Positions 1 to 6,755 of a stretch of 6,755 nucleotides of DNA are shown here, one piece after another; position 1 is the first letter of the stretch, and every line of letters begins with the position of its first letter. This stretch comes from an uncultured Bacteroidia bacterium (GTDB lineage: Bacteria > Bacteroidota > Bacteroidia > Bacteroidales > UBA932). The stretch is taken from assembly GCA_902796455.1 (NCBI GenBank), contig CADBPH010000105.1:1-6755 (forward strand), read 5' to 3'. The notes below the pieces were generated by a model, which was not told the DNA's origin, did no database searches, and saw nothing but the letters and a program-made list of their open reading frames with translations. Both the position numbers and the translations under genes were made by a program.

Positions 1-1257
1 CATGAAATCGACCTTGAAGCCCTTGATGCCCATCTTGGCGTAGTGCTTGCAGATTCCCTCGATGTCGCGGTTGAAGGCCCAGTATCCTGCCCAAAGAATC
101 AACCCTACACCCTTGCTTTCCGCATATTTCGTGAGCATCGGCAGGTCGATCTCCGGAATGATCTGCATCAGGTCCGCCTGTTTGTTGACGGCCCATCCTT
201 CGTCGAGAATGACATATTCAATCCCGTTCTGGGCGGCGAAGTCAATGTAATATTTGTACGTATCGTTGTTGATGCCGGCTTTGAAATCCACGCCGTAGAG
301 ATTCCAGCTGTTCCACCAGTCCCAGGCGACCTTGCCCGGCTTCACCCAGGAGAAATCGCCCTGCGAAGGCGTGCCGAGCTTCCAGACCAAGTCGTTGTTC
401 AGCAGTTCTTTATCGCTCTTGGAAACGATGATGACCCGCCACGGGAAGGTCTCGTCCTTCGCGGCTTTGGCGATGTATTTCTCGCGGGTCTGGACCAAGC
501 CCTGCAACATGTTGTGGCCGCCTTGCTTGACGTCCTTGGGATACGGGGCGAAGACCCCTTCCAGGGTGCTGGATTCCGTCGGATTGTTCAGGTACATGCC
601 CGGGTAGTTCAACAGGTCGGACTCCGTGATGCAGATCTTCACGCCGCCGGCTGCTTCTACCGTGATGGGCAGGAAGGCCAGATGCCCTTTCTCCCACTGG
701 GAGAGTTTGATATGGGAATAATAATTCTCAAAGGAGTTGAAGAATTGTTTTTCCGGATTTTTGGGGTCAAAGCTGCGGACATAGGGGATGTAGCCGCTCC
801 AGTCGTCCGCAAAGCGGAAGGTGGCCTGTTCGCTCTCCACCGTGAAGTCTTTCTTCCGATTGGCGGCAAAGCGGTATGCGACGCCCTCGTCATAGGCCCG
901 GAAAATCACGCAATACTCCTTGAAAATCAGGGTCAGTTCATTGAAATGGTCCCGGACGGAGCTCTTCTTGTAAACGGGGGCAGCGAGGTTCTCGTCCACG
1001 CTGCGCTTGGCCGTTTTCTTGACTTTCACATCCTGGCCGAAGACCGTACCGTCGGAAAGTTTCATGGAAATGGGAGAGGGCTCAATCAGGGTTTTCCCGT
1101 CCAGGGAGACGCTGTAAGTCAGCCCCTTCTCCGTGTTGACCGAGACAGCGAGTTTCCCGTCCGGAGAGGTGAGTTGATAGTCTTTCTTGGCGGCGAAAAC
1201 CATCGCCGGCAGCACCAGCGCCAAGGCGGCTGTGCAGAGCAAATGTTTCAGTGTCAT
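1..1257 (-). CDS. Family 97 glycoside hydrolase, retaining (alpha-galactosidase-like) type, N-terminal 419 residues
   Basis: This is a secreted exo-acting alpha-glycosidase, probably periplasmic, that likely removes terminal alpha-linked galactose from oligosaccharides. It begins at ATG 1257-1255; no usable start lies just upstream. Residues 1-22 form a signal peptide (Met-Thr-Leu-Lys, hydrophobic core, cleavage likely after Val-Phe-Ala). Residues from about 25 to 290 are the GH97 N-terminal beta-sandwich, followed by the start of the TIM barrel with Trp-Asp-Trp-Trp-Asn at 312-316 and Leu-Asp-Glu-Gly-Trp at 351-355. The last residues seen are Gly-Phe-Lys-Val-Asp-Phe-Met. Asp417 in Lys-Val-Asp matches the nucleophile (Asp415) of the retaining alpha-galactosidase BtGH97b. 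As I recall it, inverting SusB has Lys-Ser-Gly there. The family is about 650-740 residues, so some 240 or more residues, including the acid/base Glu, lie beyond the left edge. It follows mutS by 17 bases. The family is secure; the substrate is inferred. Confidence 0.93.
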   Translation of the reverse strand, partial: MTLKHLLCTAALALVLPAMVFAAKKDYQLTSPDGKLAVSVNTEKGLTYSVSLDGKTLIEPSPISMKLSDGTVFGQDVKVKKTAKRSVDENLAAPVYKKSSVRDHFNELTLIFKEYCVIFRAYDEGVAYRFAANRKKDFTVESEQATFRFADDWSGYIPYVRSFDPKNPEKQFFNSFENYYSHIKLSQWEKGHLAFLPITVEAAGGVKICITESDLLNYPGMYLNNPTESSTLEGVFAPYPKDVKQGGHNMLQGLVQTREKYIAKAAKDETFPWRVIIVSKSDKELLNNDLVWKLGTPSQGDFSWVKPGKVAWDWWNSWNLYGVDFKAGINNDTYKYYIDFAAQNGIEYVILDEGWAVNKQADLMQIIPEIDLPMLTKYAESKGVGLILWAGYWAFNRDIEGICKHYAKMGIKGFKVDFM

Positions 1258-1274
1258 GATATGATCAGTTATGA
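1258..1274 (-). other. Short mutS-GH97 junction without an obvious promoter or Shine-Dalgarno site
   Basis: Seventeen AT-rich bases separate the mutS stop (TAA, 1277-1275) from the GH97 ATG at 1257. I see no purine-rich ribosome binding site, which is normal for Bacteroidota, where AT-rich unstructured leaders are typical. No TAnnTTTG element is visible in the junction or the last few dozen bases of mutS. The sequence therefore suggests that GH97 is transcribed by read-through from mutS, although a non-consensus promoter inside mutS cannot be excluded. Confidence 0.6.
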
Positions 1275-3857
1275 TTATAATCCAACTTCTTTCTTCATGT
1301 CCCGCAGCAGGTCGAAGGCCTGAAGCGGGGTCATGTTGTCCAGGTCGGCCTTCCGCAGGGTGTTCCGGACAGAAGCCAGGGTCGGGTCATCCAACTGGAA
1401 AAGTGACAGTTGGATTGCCTCTCCGTTCTCCGGGACGTGGTTCTTTTCCAGGGCGGAGAGGGTCCGCTCGGCCGAGGTCAGCACCTCCCGCGGCATGCCG
1501 GCCATCCGGGCGACATGGATGCCGAAACTGTGCGCTGTGCCGCCGGGGGCCATCTTGCGCAGGAAAACGACCTGCTTCCCGACCTCCTTGACTTCGATAT
1601 GGTAATTCTTGACACGGGGGAACGTGCCTTCCATGTCGTTGAGCTCATGGTAATGCGTGGCGAAGAGCGTCTTGGCGCCCTTCCCGTTTTCGTGGATGTA
1701 CTCCACGATCGCCCGGGCGATGGACATCCCGTCGTAGGTCGATGTGCCGCGCCCGATCTCGTCCAGCAGGACCAGCGAACGGGACGATAGGTTGTGCAGG
1801 ATCATGGATGTCTCCAGCATCTCCACCATAAAAGTGGATTCGCCGCGGGAGATGTTGTCGGAAGCGCCGACCCGCGTGAAGATTTTATCGAACCAGCCGA
1901 TCGTAGCCTCCCGGGCAGGGACGAACGAGCCGACCTGGGCCATCAGCACAATGAGCGCTGTCTGCCGGAGCAGGGCAGATTTACCGGCCATGTTCGGTCC
2001 CGTGAGGATGATAATCTGCTGGGTGGTGCTGTCGAGATAAACGTCGTTCGGGACATATTCCTCGCCGGGCTCCATGAGGGTTTCGATGACCGGATGCCGG
2101 CCGGCCTTGATGTCCAGCTCATACCCTTCGGTCATCACCGGTCGGCAGTAATGGTTGGACAAGGCCAAGGCAGCGAATCCTGCCAGCATGTCCAGGCGGG
2201 CGATGATCCGGCTGTTGCGCTGGATATCGGGGATGGCTGCCTGGATCCGGCTGACGAGGGCCGAGTAAATGTCTGTTTCCAGGGCGTAGATGCGTTCTTC
2301 CGCGCCGAGGATTTTTTCTTCGTAGTCTTTCAGCTCCTGGGTGATGTAACGCTCGGCATTGACGAGGGTCTGCTTGCGGATCCACTCCGGCGGCACCTTG
2401 TCCTTGTAGGTGTTCCGCACCTCGAGGAAATACCCGAAGACATTATTGTAACTGATTTTCAGAGAAGGGATTCCGGTCCTTTCACTTTCGCGCTGCTGCA
2501 TGGCCAGCAGATACTCCCGGCCTCCATGGGCGATGCTGCGCAGTTCGTCCAGTTCCGCATTCACGCCGGAACCGATGACGTCTCCTTTTCCGATGGCGGC
2601 CGCACATTCGCCGGAAAGGGTATGGGCGATGTCGTCCAATAGGTCAGCGCATCCGGTCATCCCGTCCATCATTTCCTCCAGCGGAGCGGTCCCCTTTCCA
2701 CGGCACAGCTCCATGATCGGGCCGATTTGTGCGAGACCGCGGCCCAGTTGCAGGACCTCGCGGGGCGCAATCTTTCCGGCTGCCGCCCGGGAGATGATGC
2801 GGTCCAGGTCGCCGATCTGTCCGATGGCCGCCTGGAGGGTGTCCAAATCATCCGGACGGGCCGTAAAATGCCCGACGACATCGAACCGGGCGTTCAATTC
2901 CCCGCGGTCGATCACCGGCATGGCCAGGGAACTCCGCAGCAAGCGTGCTCCCATCGGCGAAGCGCACCGGTCCATGACACTGACCAGCGAGACGCCGTCC
3001 CCGCCGGAAGCCGGGAAGAAGACCTCCAGGTTGCGGAGCGTGAATTTGTCCATCCAGACAAATTGGTTCCGGTCGATGCGTCCGAGCGAGCAAATGTTTT
3101 TCAGGCCGGTGTGGCAGGTTTGCTCCAGGTAGACCAGCAGGGCGCCGGCGGCGCAAAGCCCCATCGGGTGGTCTCCGACGGCATATCCTTTCAGCGATTC
3201 GACGCCCAGCTGTTTTTTCAGCCGGTCGACGGCGGCATCATATACAAAGGCCCATTCCTCCACGGTGGAAAAATACCAGTTGTCCCCGAAAAGGGCCCGG
3301 GCGGTCTTTTCCATGCCGCGCGGGACGACAATTTCCTTGGGGCGCAGGGAGGCCAGCAGGGTCGCGATGTATTCCGGTTCTCCCTGGGTGACCTGGAAGG
3401 TGCCCGTGGAGACGTCCAGGAAGGCCGCCCCGCAGCGTTTGTTGTCGAATGAAATACCGGTCAGGAAGTTATGCTCCTTTTGTTCCAGCATTTCGTCCCC
3501 GAAGGCGATGCCCGGGGTGACCAGCTCGGTCACGCCGCGCTTGACGAGTTTCTTGCCGGCGAGTTTGGGGTCTTCCAGCTGGTCGCAGACGGCCACTTTG
3601 TAACCGGCCCGCACGAGTTTGGGCAGGTAGACGTCGAGGGCATGGTGCGGGAAGCCCGCCATTTCGATGTATCCCTTGTCTCCGTTGGATTTCTTGGTCT
3701 GCACCAGACCAAGGACCTTGCTGGCCAGGACGGCGTCATCGGAGTAGGTTTCGTAGAAATCCCCGACCCGGTAGAGCAGCACCGCTTCGGGGTGCTGGGC
3801 CTTGACCGAGAAGAATTGCTTGATCAGTGGGGTATCTTCCGTGATTTTCTGTTTCAA
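1275..3857 (-). CDS. mutS: DNA mismatch repair protein MutS, 860 residues, probable TTG start
   Basis: MutS binds base mismatches and small loops in newly copied DNA and, using ATP, recruits MutL to start repair in the cytoplasm. The mismatch-binding Phe-Tyr-Glu motif is at residues 34-36, in domain I. Connector and lever domains follow, with the clamp region around Lys-Ile-Ser-Tyr-Asn-Asn near residue 465. The ATPase has Walker A Gly-Pro-Asn-Met-Ala-Gly-Lys-Ser at 620-627 and Walker B ending Leu-Leu-Asp-Glu with Asp699 and Glu700, followed by Gly-Arg-Gly-Thr-Ser-Thr. The C-terminal tail (about 805-860) has the usual Leu-Ser-Leu-Phe-Gln-Leu motif. The frame is open upstream to 4283, but that part is read across the end of the preceding gene and is not MutS-like. 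No ATG or GTG lies between the predicted transcript start and the conserved N-terminus; TTG at 3857-3855 places Thr-Pro-Leu-Ile-Lys-Gln where Bacteroidales MutS has it and gives the usual length. The gene appears intact. Confidence 0.97.
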   Translation of the reverse strand: MKQKITEDTPLIKQFFSVKAQHPEAVLLYRVGDFYETYSDDAVLASKVLGLVQTKKSNGDKGYIEMAGFPHHALDVYLPKLVRAGYKVAVCDQLEDPKLAGKKLVKRGVTELVTPGIAFGDEMLEQKEHNFLTGISFDNKRCGAAFLDVSTGTFQVTQGEPEYIATLLASLRPKEIVVPRGMEKTARALFGDNWYFSTVEEWAFVYDAAVDRLKKQLGVESLKGYAVGDHPMGLCAAGALLVYLEQTCHTGLKNICSLGRIDRNQFVWMDKFTLRNLEVFFPASGGDGVSLVSVMDRCASPMGARLLRSSLAMPVIDRGELNARFDVVGHFTARPDDLDTLQAAIGQIGDLDRIISRAAAGKIAPREVLQLGRGLAQIGPIMELCRGKGTAPLEEMMDGMTGCADLLDDIAHTLSGECAAAIGKGDVIGSGVNAELDELRSIAHGGREYLLAMQQRESERTGIPSLKISYNNVFGYFLEVRNTYKDKVPPEWIRKQTLVNAERYITQELKDYEEKILGAEERIYALETDIYSALVSRIQAAIPDIQRNSRIIARLDMLAGFAALALSNHYCRPVMTEGYELDIKAGRHPVIETLMEPGEEYVPNDVYLDSTTQQIIILTGPNMAGKSALLRQTALIVLMAQVGSFVPAREATIGWFDKIFTRVGASDNISRGESTFMVEMLETSMILHNLSSRSLVLLDEIGRGTSTYDGMSIARAIVEYIHENGKGAKTLFATHYHELNDMEGTFPRVKNYHIEVKEVGKQVVFLRKMAPGGTAHSFGIHVARMAGMPREVLTSAERTLSALEKNHVPENGEAIQLSLFQLDDPTLASVRNTLRKADLDNMTPLQAFDLLRDMKKEVGL

Positions 3858-3903
3858 AACGTAGGGGTCTTGGGTTGTGTCCGGACTCTTCCGGCAATCT
3901 ACG

Positions 3904-3935
3904 CAAAAATACGAAAAAAATTCGGCCCGGACAAT
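3904..3935 (-). promoter_or_regulatory. Predicted Bacteroidota-type promoter for mutS
   Basis: Read on the minus strand, TATTTTTG at 3911-3904 is an exact match to the Bacteroidota -7 consensus TAnnTTTG. Twenty bases upstream, ATTG at 3935-3932 matches three of four bases of the -33 TTTG element. Transcription would start near 3897, giving a leader of about 40 bases before the TTG start of mutS. The -33 element lies in the loop of the terminator that ends the upstream operon. This is a pattern match plus position; no transcript data support it here. Confidence 0.68.
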
Positions 3936-3950
3936 CCTTCTGCCGGGCCG
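3914..3950 (-). terminator. Strong intrinsic terminator of the GH31 / GH35-like operon
   Basis: On the minus strand, CGGCCCGG (3950-3943) pairs perfectly with CCGGGCCG (3930-3923) around a 12-base loop, followed by AA and seven T residues (3920-3914). The 8-bp all-GC stem and T-tract are a textbook Rho-independent terminator. It begins 28 bases after the stop codon of the GH35-like gene at 3979. The opposite strand lacks a T-tract directly after the stem, so it looks unidirectional. Confidence 0.9.
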
Positions 3951-3978
3951 ACAAACCAGTTTTTGAAAGCGGTCTGCA

Positions 3979-5496
3979 TTACGGTTTTGCCGGATAACTG
4001 TACAGGCGGATCCGGTAGATGCCGGAGGTCTTGAACCGAGCTTGTGCCGACTCCCAGAAACGACGTTGATGCGAGAGGTCGTATGCGGGTGCCGGAATGA
4101 CGGTGCCGTCCGGAGCTGTGTAATCGTCCAAATGCAGCCGGCCCCTGAGATACAGCATGTTGTGATGCCCCGTCTCATCTCCGTTGAGGACCTGGTAAAC
4201 CGTATCGCCGCGCAATTCTTCGCACCAGGCAATCTTGCTCGTCTGGTCGGGATCGGATGAGAAGGAGATCCAGGCGCCGACACCGGCTACCAGGTATTCG
4301 TCTTCTCCCGTCTGCAGGATCATGCCGTGCGCCTTCTTTTCCCCGTCGATGTAGTGTACGTCAAAGGTGTATTTCCCCAGCTTCAGCTGGACCGTCGCAT
4401 CATTCTTGTCGACCTTAGCATCGCGGTAGAATCCGCGGGAGGGCAAATCCTGTTCCAGATAGGGCAGGAGTTCCGAGAAGGTGCGGCATTCTATGGTATA
4501 ATACGGATCGTCATAAGATTCTTCAAATCCGAAAGAGAAAACACCCGCCGCCTTTTTTTCGCCGAAGGCATAGTAATACCGTCCGATTTCCCGGCTGGTT
4601 TCCGGGATGAACAGCGGCTGCCCCTCGGAATAAGTTGCACAGAGGGAGGCGAAAGGAGCGCTGTAAATGTCGGGAGAAAGCCAGTCGAGGTGGGTGGCGA
4701 TGCGTTTCCATACGTCCAGCACCGCAACGCGCGGGCCGCCGTTGGGGTAGTGCTTATAAGGGGCGTTTTCGCCAGCGAGCCAGGCGTTGGTGAACATGGG
4801 AAGGTTGTGTTCCTTCTTGCCCGCGGCGGCAACGGCGTCGACGTAGCGGGCAAACGCTTCCGCCATGAACCGCTGGGGCGTAAGCGGGTCGGAGAGTTTA
4901 TCCCACCCGCCTTTTTTCCAAGCCTTTACGCCCTGCGGACAGAGGTCTCGTTCCATGAAAGCGCCGCACTCGTTTTCCACCTGGACGACACAGATCCGGC
5001 GGCTGGGATCATGGTCGCGGATATAGGCCATCAGACGGGCGAAGGCGGTGGCGTCGGCCTGCATGGCGGCGGTGCAGAACGGTGATAGGGTCGTACTGTT
5101 GAGGCCATCTGCCCCGACGCAGCGGAAATACTTTTTCACGTTTTGTTTGACCCAGAGGGGCGGATAGGAGGATTCTCCGTTTTTCCAGCTGCCGAACCAC
5201 AGGATGCCGACCAGAAGGTCGTATTTTTCCGCGGCGGAAATGATGTCCTGCACCGTCGTGAAATCGAAGGATCCTTCTTCCGGTTCAATCTGTTCCCAGC
5301 TGACGGGGGCCAGGACGGAATTGAATCCCAATGTCCGGGCCAGTGTGAACGAGGCTTCCAGGGAGGCTTTGACCGAGGCGTTGGAATTGTGCATTTCTCC
5401 GCCGAACAGCCGGACGGGAAGGCCTCCGCGTGGCCCGGCTGCCTGTGCCGCAACCCCGGCGAAGCACAGGGAAAGGATAAGAGCAATTCGTTTCAT
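3979..5496 (-). CDS. Secreted GH35-like beta-galactosidase of the DUF5597 type, 505 residues
   Basis: This is a predicted exo-beta-galactosidase that removes terminal beta-linked galactose from oligosaccharides outside the cytoplasm. Residues 1-19 are a signal peptide (Met-Lys-Arg, hydrophobic core, cleavage after Ala-Gln-Ala) with no lipobox. The clan GH-A barrel follows, with the family signature Gly-Gly-Glu-Met-His-Asn-Ser near residue 35, Ala-Pro-Val-Ser-Trp-Glu near 65 and Trp-Phe-Gly-Ser-Trp-Lys near 100. The probable acid/base is Glu176 in Val-Glu-Asn-Glu-Cys-Gly, and the probable nucleophile is Glu299 in Ile-Pro-Glu-Thr-Ser. The C-terminal part (about 350-505) is beta-rich and fits the DUF5597 domain. 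Related enzymes include Cellvibrio Bgl35A, which acts on xyloglucan oligosaccharides. The frame extends to a TTG at 5511 that overlaps the preceding stop; ATG 5496 is preferred because the signal peptide starts there. The gene is 11 bases after GH31 and is followed by a terminator. The fold is firm; the substrate is inferred. Confidence 0.9.
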   Translation of the reverse strand: MKRIALILSLCFAGVAAQAAGPRGGLPVRLFGGEMHNSNASVKASLEASFTLARTLGFNSVLAPVSWEQIEPEEGSFDFTTVQDIISAAEKYDLLVGILWFGSWKNGESSYPPLWVKQNVKKYFRCVGADGLNSTTLSPFCTAAMQADATAFARLMAYIRDHDPSRRICVVQVENECGAFMERDLCPQGVKAWKKGGWDKLSDPLTPQRFMAEAFARYVDAVAAAGKKEHNLPMFTNAWLAGENAPYKHYPNGGPRVAVLDVWKRIATHLDWLSPDIYSAPFASLCATYSEGQPLFIPETSREIGRYYYAFGEKKAAGVFSFGFEESYDDPYYTIECRTFSELLPYLEQDLPSRGFYRDAKVDKNDATVQLKLGKYTFDVHYIDGEKKAHGMILQTGEDEYLVAGVGAWISFSSDPDQTSKIAWCEELRGDTVYQVLNGDETGHHNMLYLRGRLHLDDYTAPDGTVIPAPAYDLSHQRRFWESAQARFKTSGIYRIRLYSYPAKP

Positions 5497-5507
5497 TATC
5501 AAGTGTT

Positions 5508-6755
5508 TCAATACAGTTTTCCCATGGCCCGGGTCCGTTCCTTGAACCAGCTGGGTAGTTTTTTATTGGCGGAGATGGCTTCGATCATCGCGTCCATGTC
5601 AAAGGCTTGCAGATAGTCTACGATATGGGCCGGGTCTTCCGTGATGTAACTGGCGCATTGGGCGATATCCAGGAAGGCCTTGGGCTGTACCTGGAACGGA
5701 TCGTCGAATTGGCAATAGGCCCGCTTGACGGCATCCGTAAAGCCCATGATCCGCCGCATCCGGCCTTTCTTGCCCCGCAGGAGCTGTTCCATGCCGGCCG
5801 TCGCTTCGTTGTAGCGGCAGCGCACGGTCACTTTCCGGGACGCTTTCTCTTCCGGGATATACAGGGTCCAGGCCAGGGCGGAGCCGTCGTAGGTCCACCA
5901 GGGGGTCCCTTCCGCCGGGCGTCGCCGTGCATAGGCCACTTTTTTCCCGTTCAGGAAGACTTCTTCGGGAGGGAAGACGCCTTCAAAGGTGACGGAAAGC
6001 GTCCGTTTCGGGTCCATGCCGGCATATTTCCCGATCCGGGGCCAGATGGTCAGGGTCGCGCCGTGGGTATCGCTGGTCTTCGTTATCCGCGTCGTCGCAT
6101 AATCCTCCGGATAGGCTTGTGACGAGCCATCGTCTTCATAGTATGATAATTCCGTCGTTCCGTCTCCGGGAACGACCAGCAGGCGGAGGATATTGCTGTT
6201 TTCCTGCAGGTTCATGATGTCGTCGGCGGCAAGGGGCAGGATGGAGCCGGCCTTCACGTACCAGGGAATCTCGCTGATGGTGAAATAATGGGTGCCGGAA
6301 GCGCCGCCGGGGTACATTTCGCCGGTTGCCATGCCGTACCAGTCGTTCCCTTCCGGGAACCATAACTCTTTGGAAGATAGTTGGGTAATAGAGTCGGCCG
6401 GGGTCGAAATGTTGGTCGCCAGGATATCGTCTCCGAACAGGTACTCGTGGCTGTATGTGTAAGCCCGTTCGTCCTCCGGGGCGTCATAATACAGGGGCCG
6501 GCAGATGCAGATGCCGCTGTCATAGGCCTCCCGGGCCGCGTTATAGATATAATTGCTCAGGGTATATCGCAACCGGATGGCCTCTTTCATGACAAGGAAG
6601 TGGTCGGGGTGCATCCAGATTCGTTTTTCCGTGATTTCACTCTTGTTCCAGTGGGTCCTGAAGATGGGGGTGAAAACTCCGTATTGCAGCCAGCGGGTGT
6701 ACATCTCGGGATCGGTCGGATGCGGCCCCCGCTTGCCGGGAACCAGGCCGCCCAG
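5508..6755 (-). CDS. Family 31 glycoside hydrolase (alpha-glucosidase or alpha-xylosidase type), C-terminal 415 residues
   Basis: This is the C-terminal part of an alpha-glycosidase; the N-terminus, nucleophile and acid/base lie beyond the right edge. The frame is open to 6755. The first residues, Leu-Gly-Gly-Leu-Val-Pro-Gly, match the Asp-Ile-Gly-Gly loop of GH31, followed by Asp-Pro-Glu-Met-Tyr-Thr-Arg-Trp-Leu-Gln and Phe-Arg-Thr-His-Trp, whose His normally contacts the sugar. Then come the barrel end (Arg-Pro-Leu-Tyr-Tyr-Asp, Glu-Tyr-Leu-Phe-Gly-Asp-Asp), the proximal beta-sandwich (Trp-Phe-Pro-Glu-Gly-Asn-Asp-Trp-Tyr, Val-Lys-Ala-Gly-Ser) and a DUF5110-like domain (Tyr-Glu-Asp-Asp-Gly-Ser). 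About 94 further residues (from 5792) form a charged, helix-rich tail beyond the standard GH31 domains. The stop (TGA, 5510-5508) is 11 bases before the GH35-like gene, so the two are probably one operon. Alpha-xylosidase, alpha-glucosidase and alpha-galactosidase activities all occur in this family; the fragment does not decide between them. Confidence 0.93.
   Translation of the reverse strand: MGGLVPGKRGPHPTDPEMYTRWLQYGVFTPIFRTHWNKSEITEKRIWMHPDHFLVMKEAIRLRYTLSNYIYNAAREAYDSGICICRPLYYDAPEDERAYTYSHEYLFGDDILATNISTPADSITQLSSKELWFPEGNDWYGMATGEMYPGGASGTHYFTISEIPWYVKAGSILPLAADDIMNLQENSNILRLLVVPGDGTTELSYYEDDGSSQAYPEDYATTRITKTSDTHGATLTIWPRIGKYAGMDPKRTLSVTFEGVFPPEEVFLNGKKVAYARRRPAEGTPWWTYDGSALAWTLYIPEEKASRKVTVRCRYNEATAGMEQLLRGKKGRMRRIMGFTDAVKRAYCQFDDPFQVQPKAFLDIAQCASYITEDPAHIVDYLQAFDMDAMIEAISANKKLPSWFKERTRAMGKLY

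Noticed and set aside
1274..1282. A TATAAT-like sequence on the minus strand just before GH97 as a -10 box.
   Set aside because: It overlaps the last codons and stop of mutS. The Bacteroidota primary sigma factor uses TAnnTTTG, not TATAAT, and no matching upstream element is visible.
43..1323. A 426-codon open frame on the plus strand opposite the GH97 gene.
   Set aside because: It is the antisense shadow of a well-supported GH97 gene in GC-rich DNA; its product has no recognisable domain and no start signals.
1980..2003. Walker A of MutS reading Gly-Lys-Ser-Ala where E. coli has Gly-Lys-Ser-Thr.
   Set aside because: The essential Lys626 and Ser627 are present and Ala at the next position is, as far as I recall, normal for Bacteroidales MutS; it is not a defect.
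1794..2642. A 282-codon plus-strand frame, with several others, opposite mutS.
   Set aside because: mutS is coherent and conserved along this whole stretch; the antisense frames show no domain or promoter and arise from codon bias.
3858..4283. A 142-residue N-terminal extension of MutS.
   Set aside because: Its residues are not MutS-like, it overlaps the GH35-like coding end out of frame, and it spans a terminator and the predicted promoter.
5497..5511. A TTG start for the GH35-like protein at 5511, five codons before the ATG.
   Set aside because: It overlaps the GH31 stop codon, and the ATG at 5496 begins directly with a typical Met-Lys-Arg signal peptide.

Overview
The window holds four genes, all on the minus strand, so transcription runs from right to left. 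In order of transcription they are: the C-terminal part of a family 31 glycoside hydrolase (right edge to 5508), a complete secreted GH35-like (DUF5597-type) beta-galactosidase (5496-3979), a complete mutS DNA mismatch-repair gene (3857-1275), and the N-terminal 419 residues of a secreted family 97 glycoside hydrolase (1257 to the left edge). No tRNA, rRNA, CRISPR array, insertion sequence or phage gene is visible. Nothing longer than about 120 bases is left without a gene.

The organism is most likely a fairly GC-rich member of the Bacteroidota, probably an uncultivated Bacteroidales. Four things point there: the MutS sequence resembles Bacteroidales MutS, GH97 and GH31 enzymes are typical of Bacteroidota glycan-degrading loci, the start codons lack Shine-Dalgarno sequences, and a TAnnTTTG promoter element of the Bacteroidota type precedes mutS. 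Genus cannot be fixed from this window.

The layout suggests two transcription units. GH31 and the GH35-like gene are 11 bases apart and end at a strong intrinsic terminator (3950-3914). A promoter for mutS overlaps that terminator: its -33 element lies in the terminator loop and its -7 element just past the T-tract. GH97 starts only 17 bases after the mutS stop with no recognisable promoter of its own, so it probably depends on transcription through mutS. A housekeeping repair gene therefore sits inside a run of glycan-degrading genes.

The enzymes fit stepwise removal of sugars from a galactose-containing glycan outside the cytoplasm. The GH35-like enzyme is a likely beta-galactosidase. The GH97 protein carries the Lys-Val-Asp nucleophile motif of the retaining subgroup, in which an alpha-galactosidase is characterised, and is not SusB-like. 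The GH31 protein is an alpha-glycosidase of unresolved specificity; xyloglucan or a galactosylated plant glycan is one possible substrate. No SusC/SusD pair or regulator is present here. I found no clearly new biological system; the most interesting points are the terminator-promoter overlap, the likely TTG start of mutS and the coupling of mutS to GH97.
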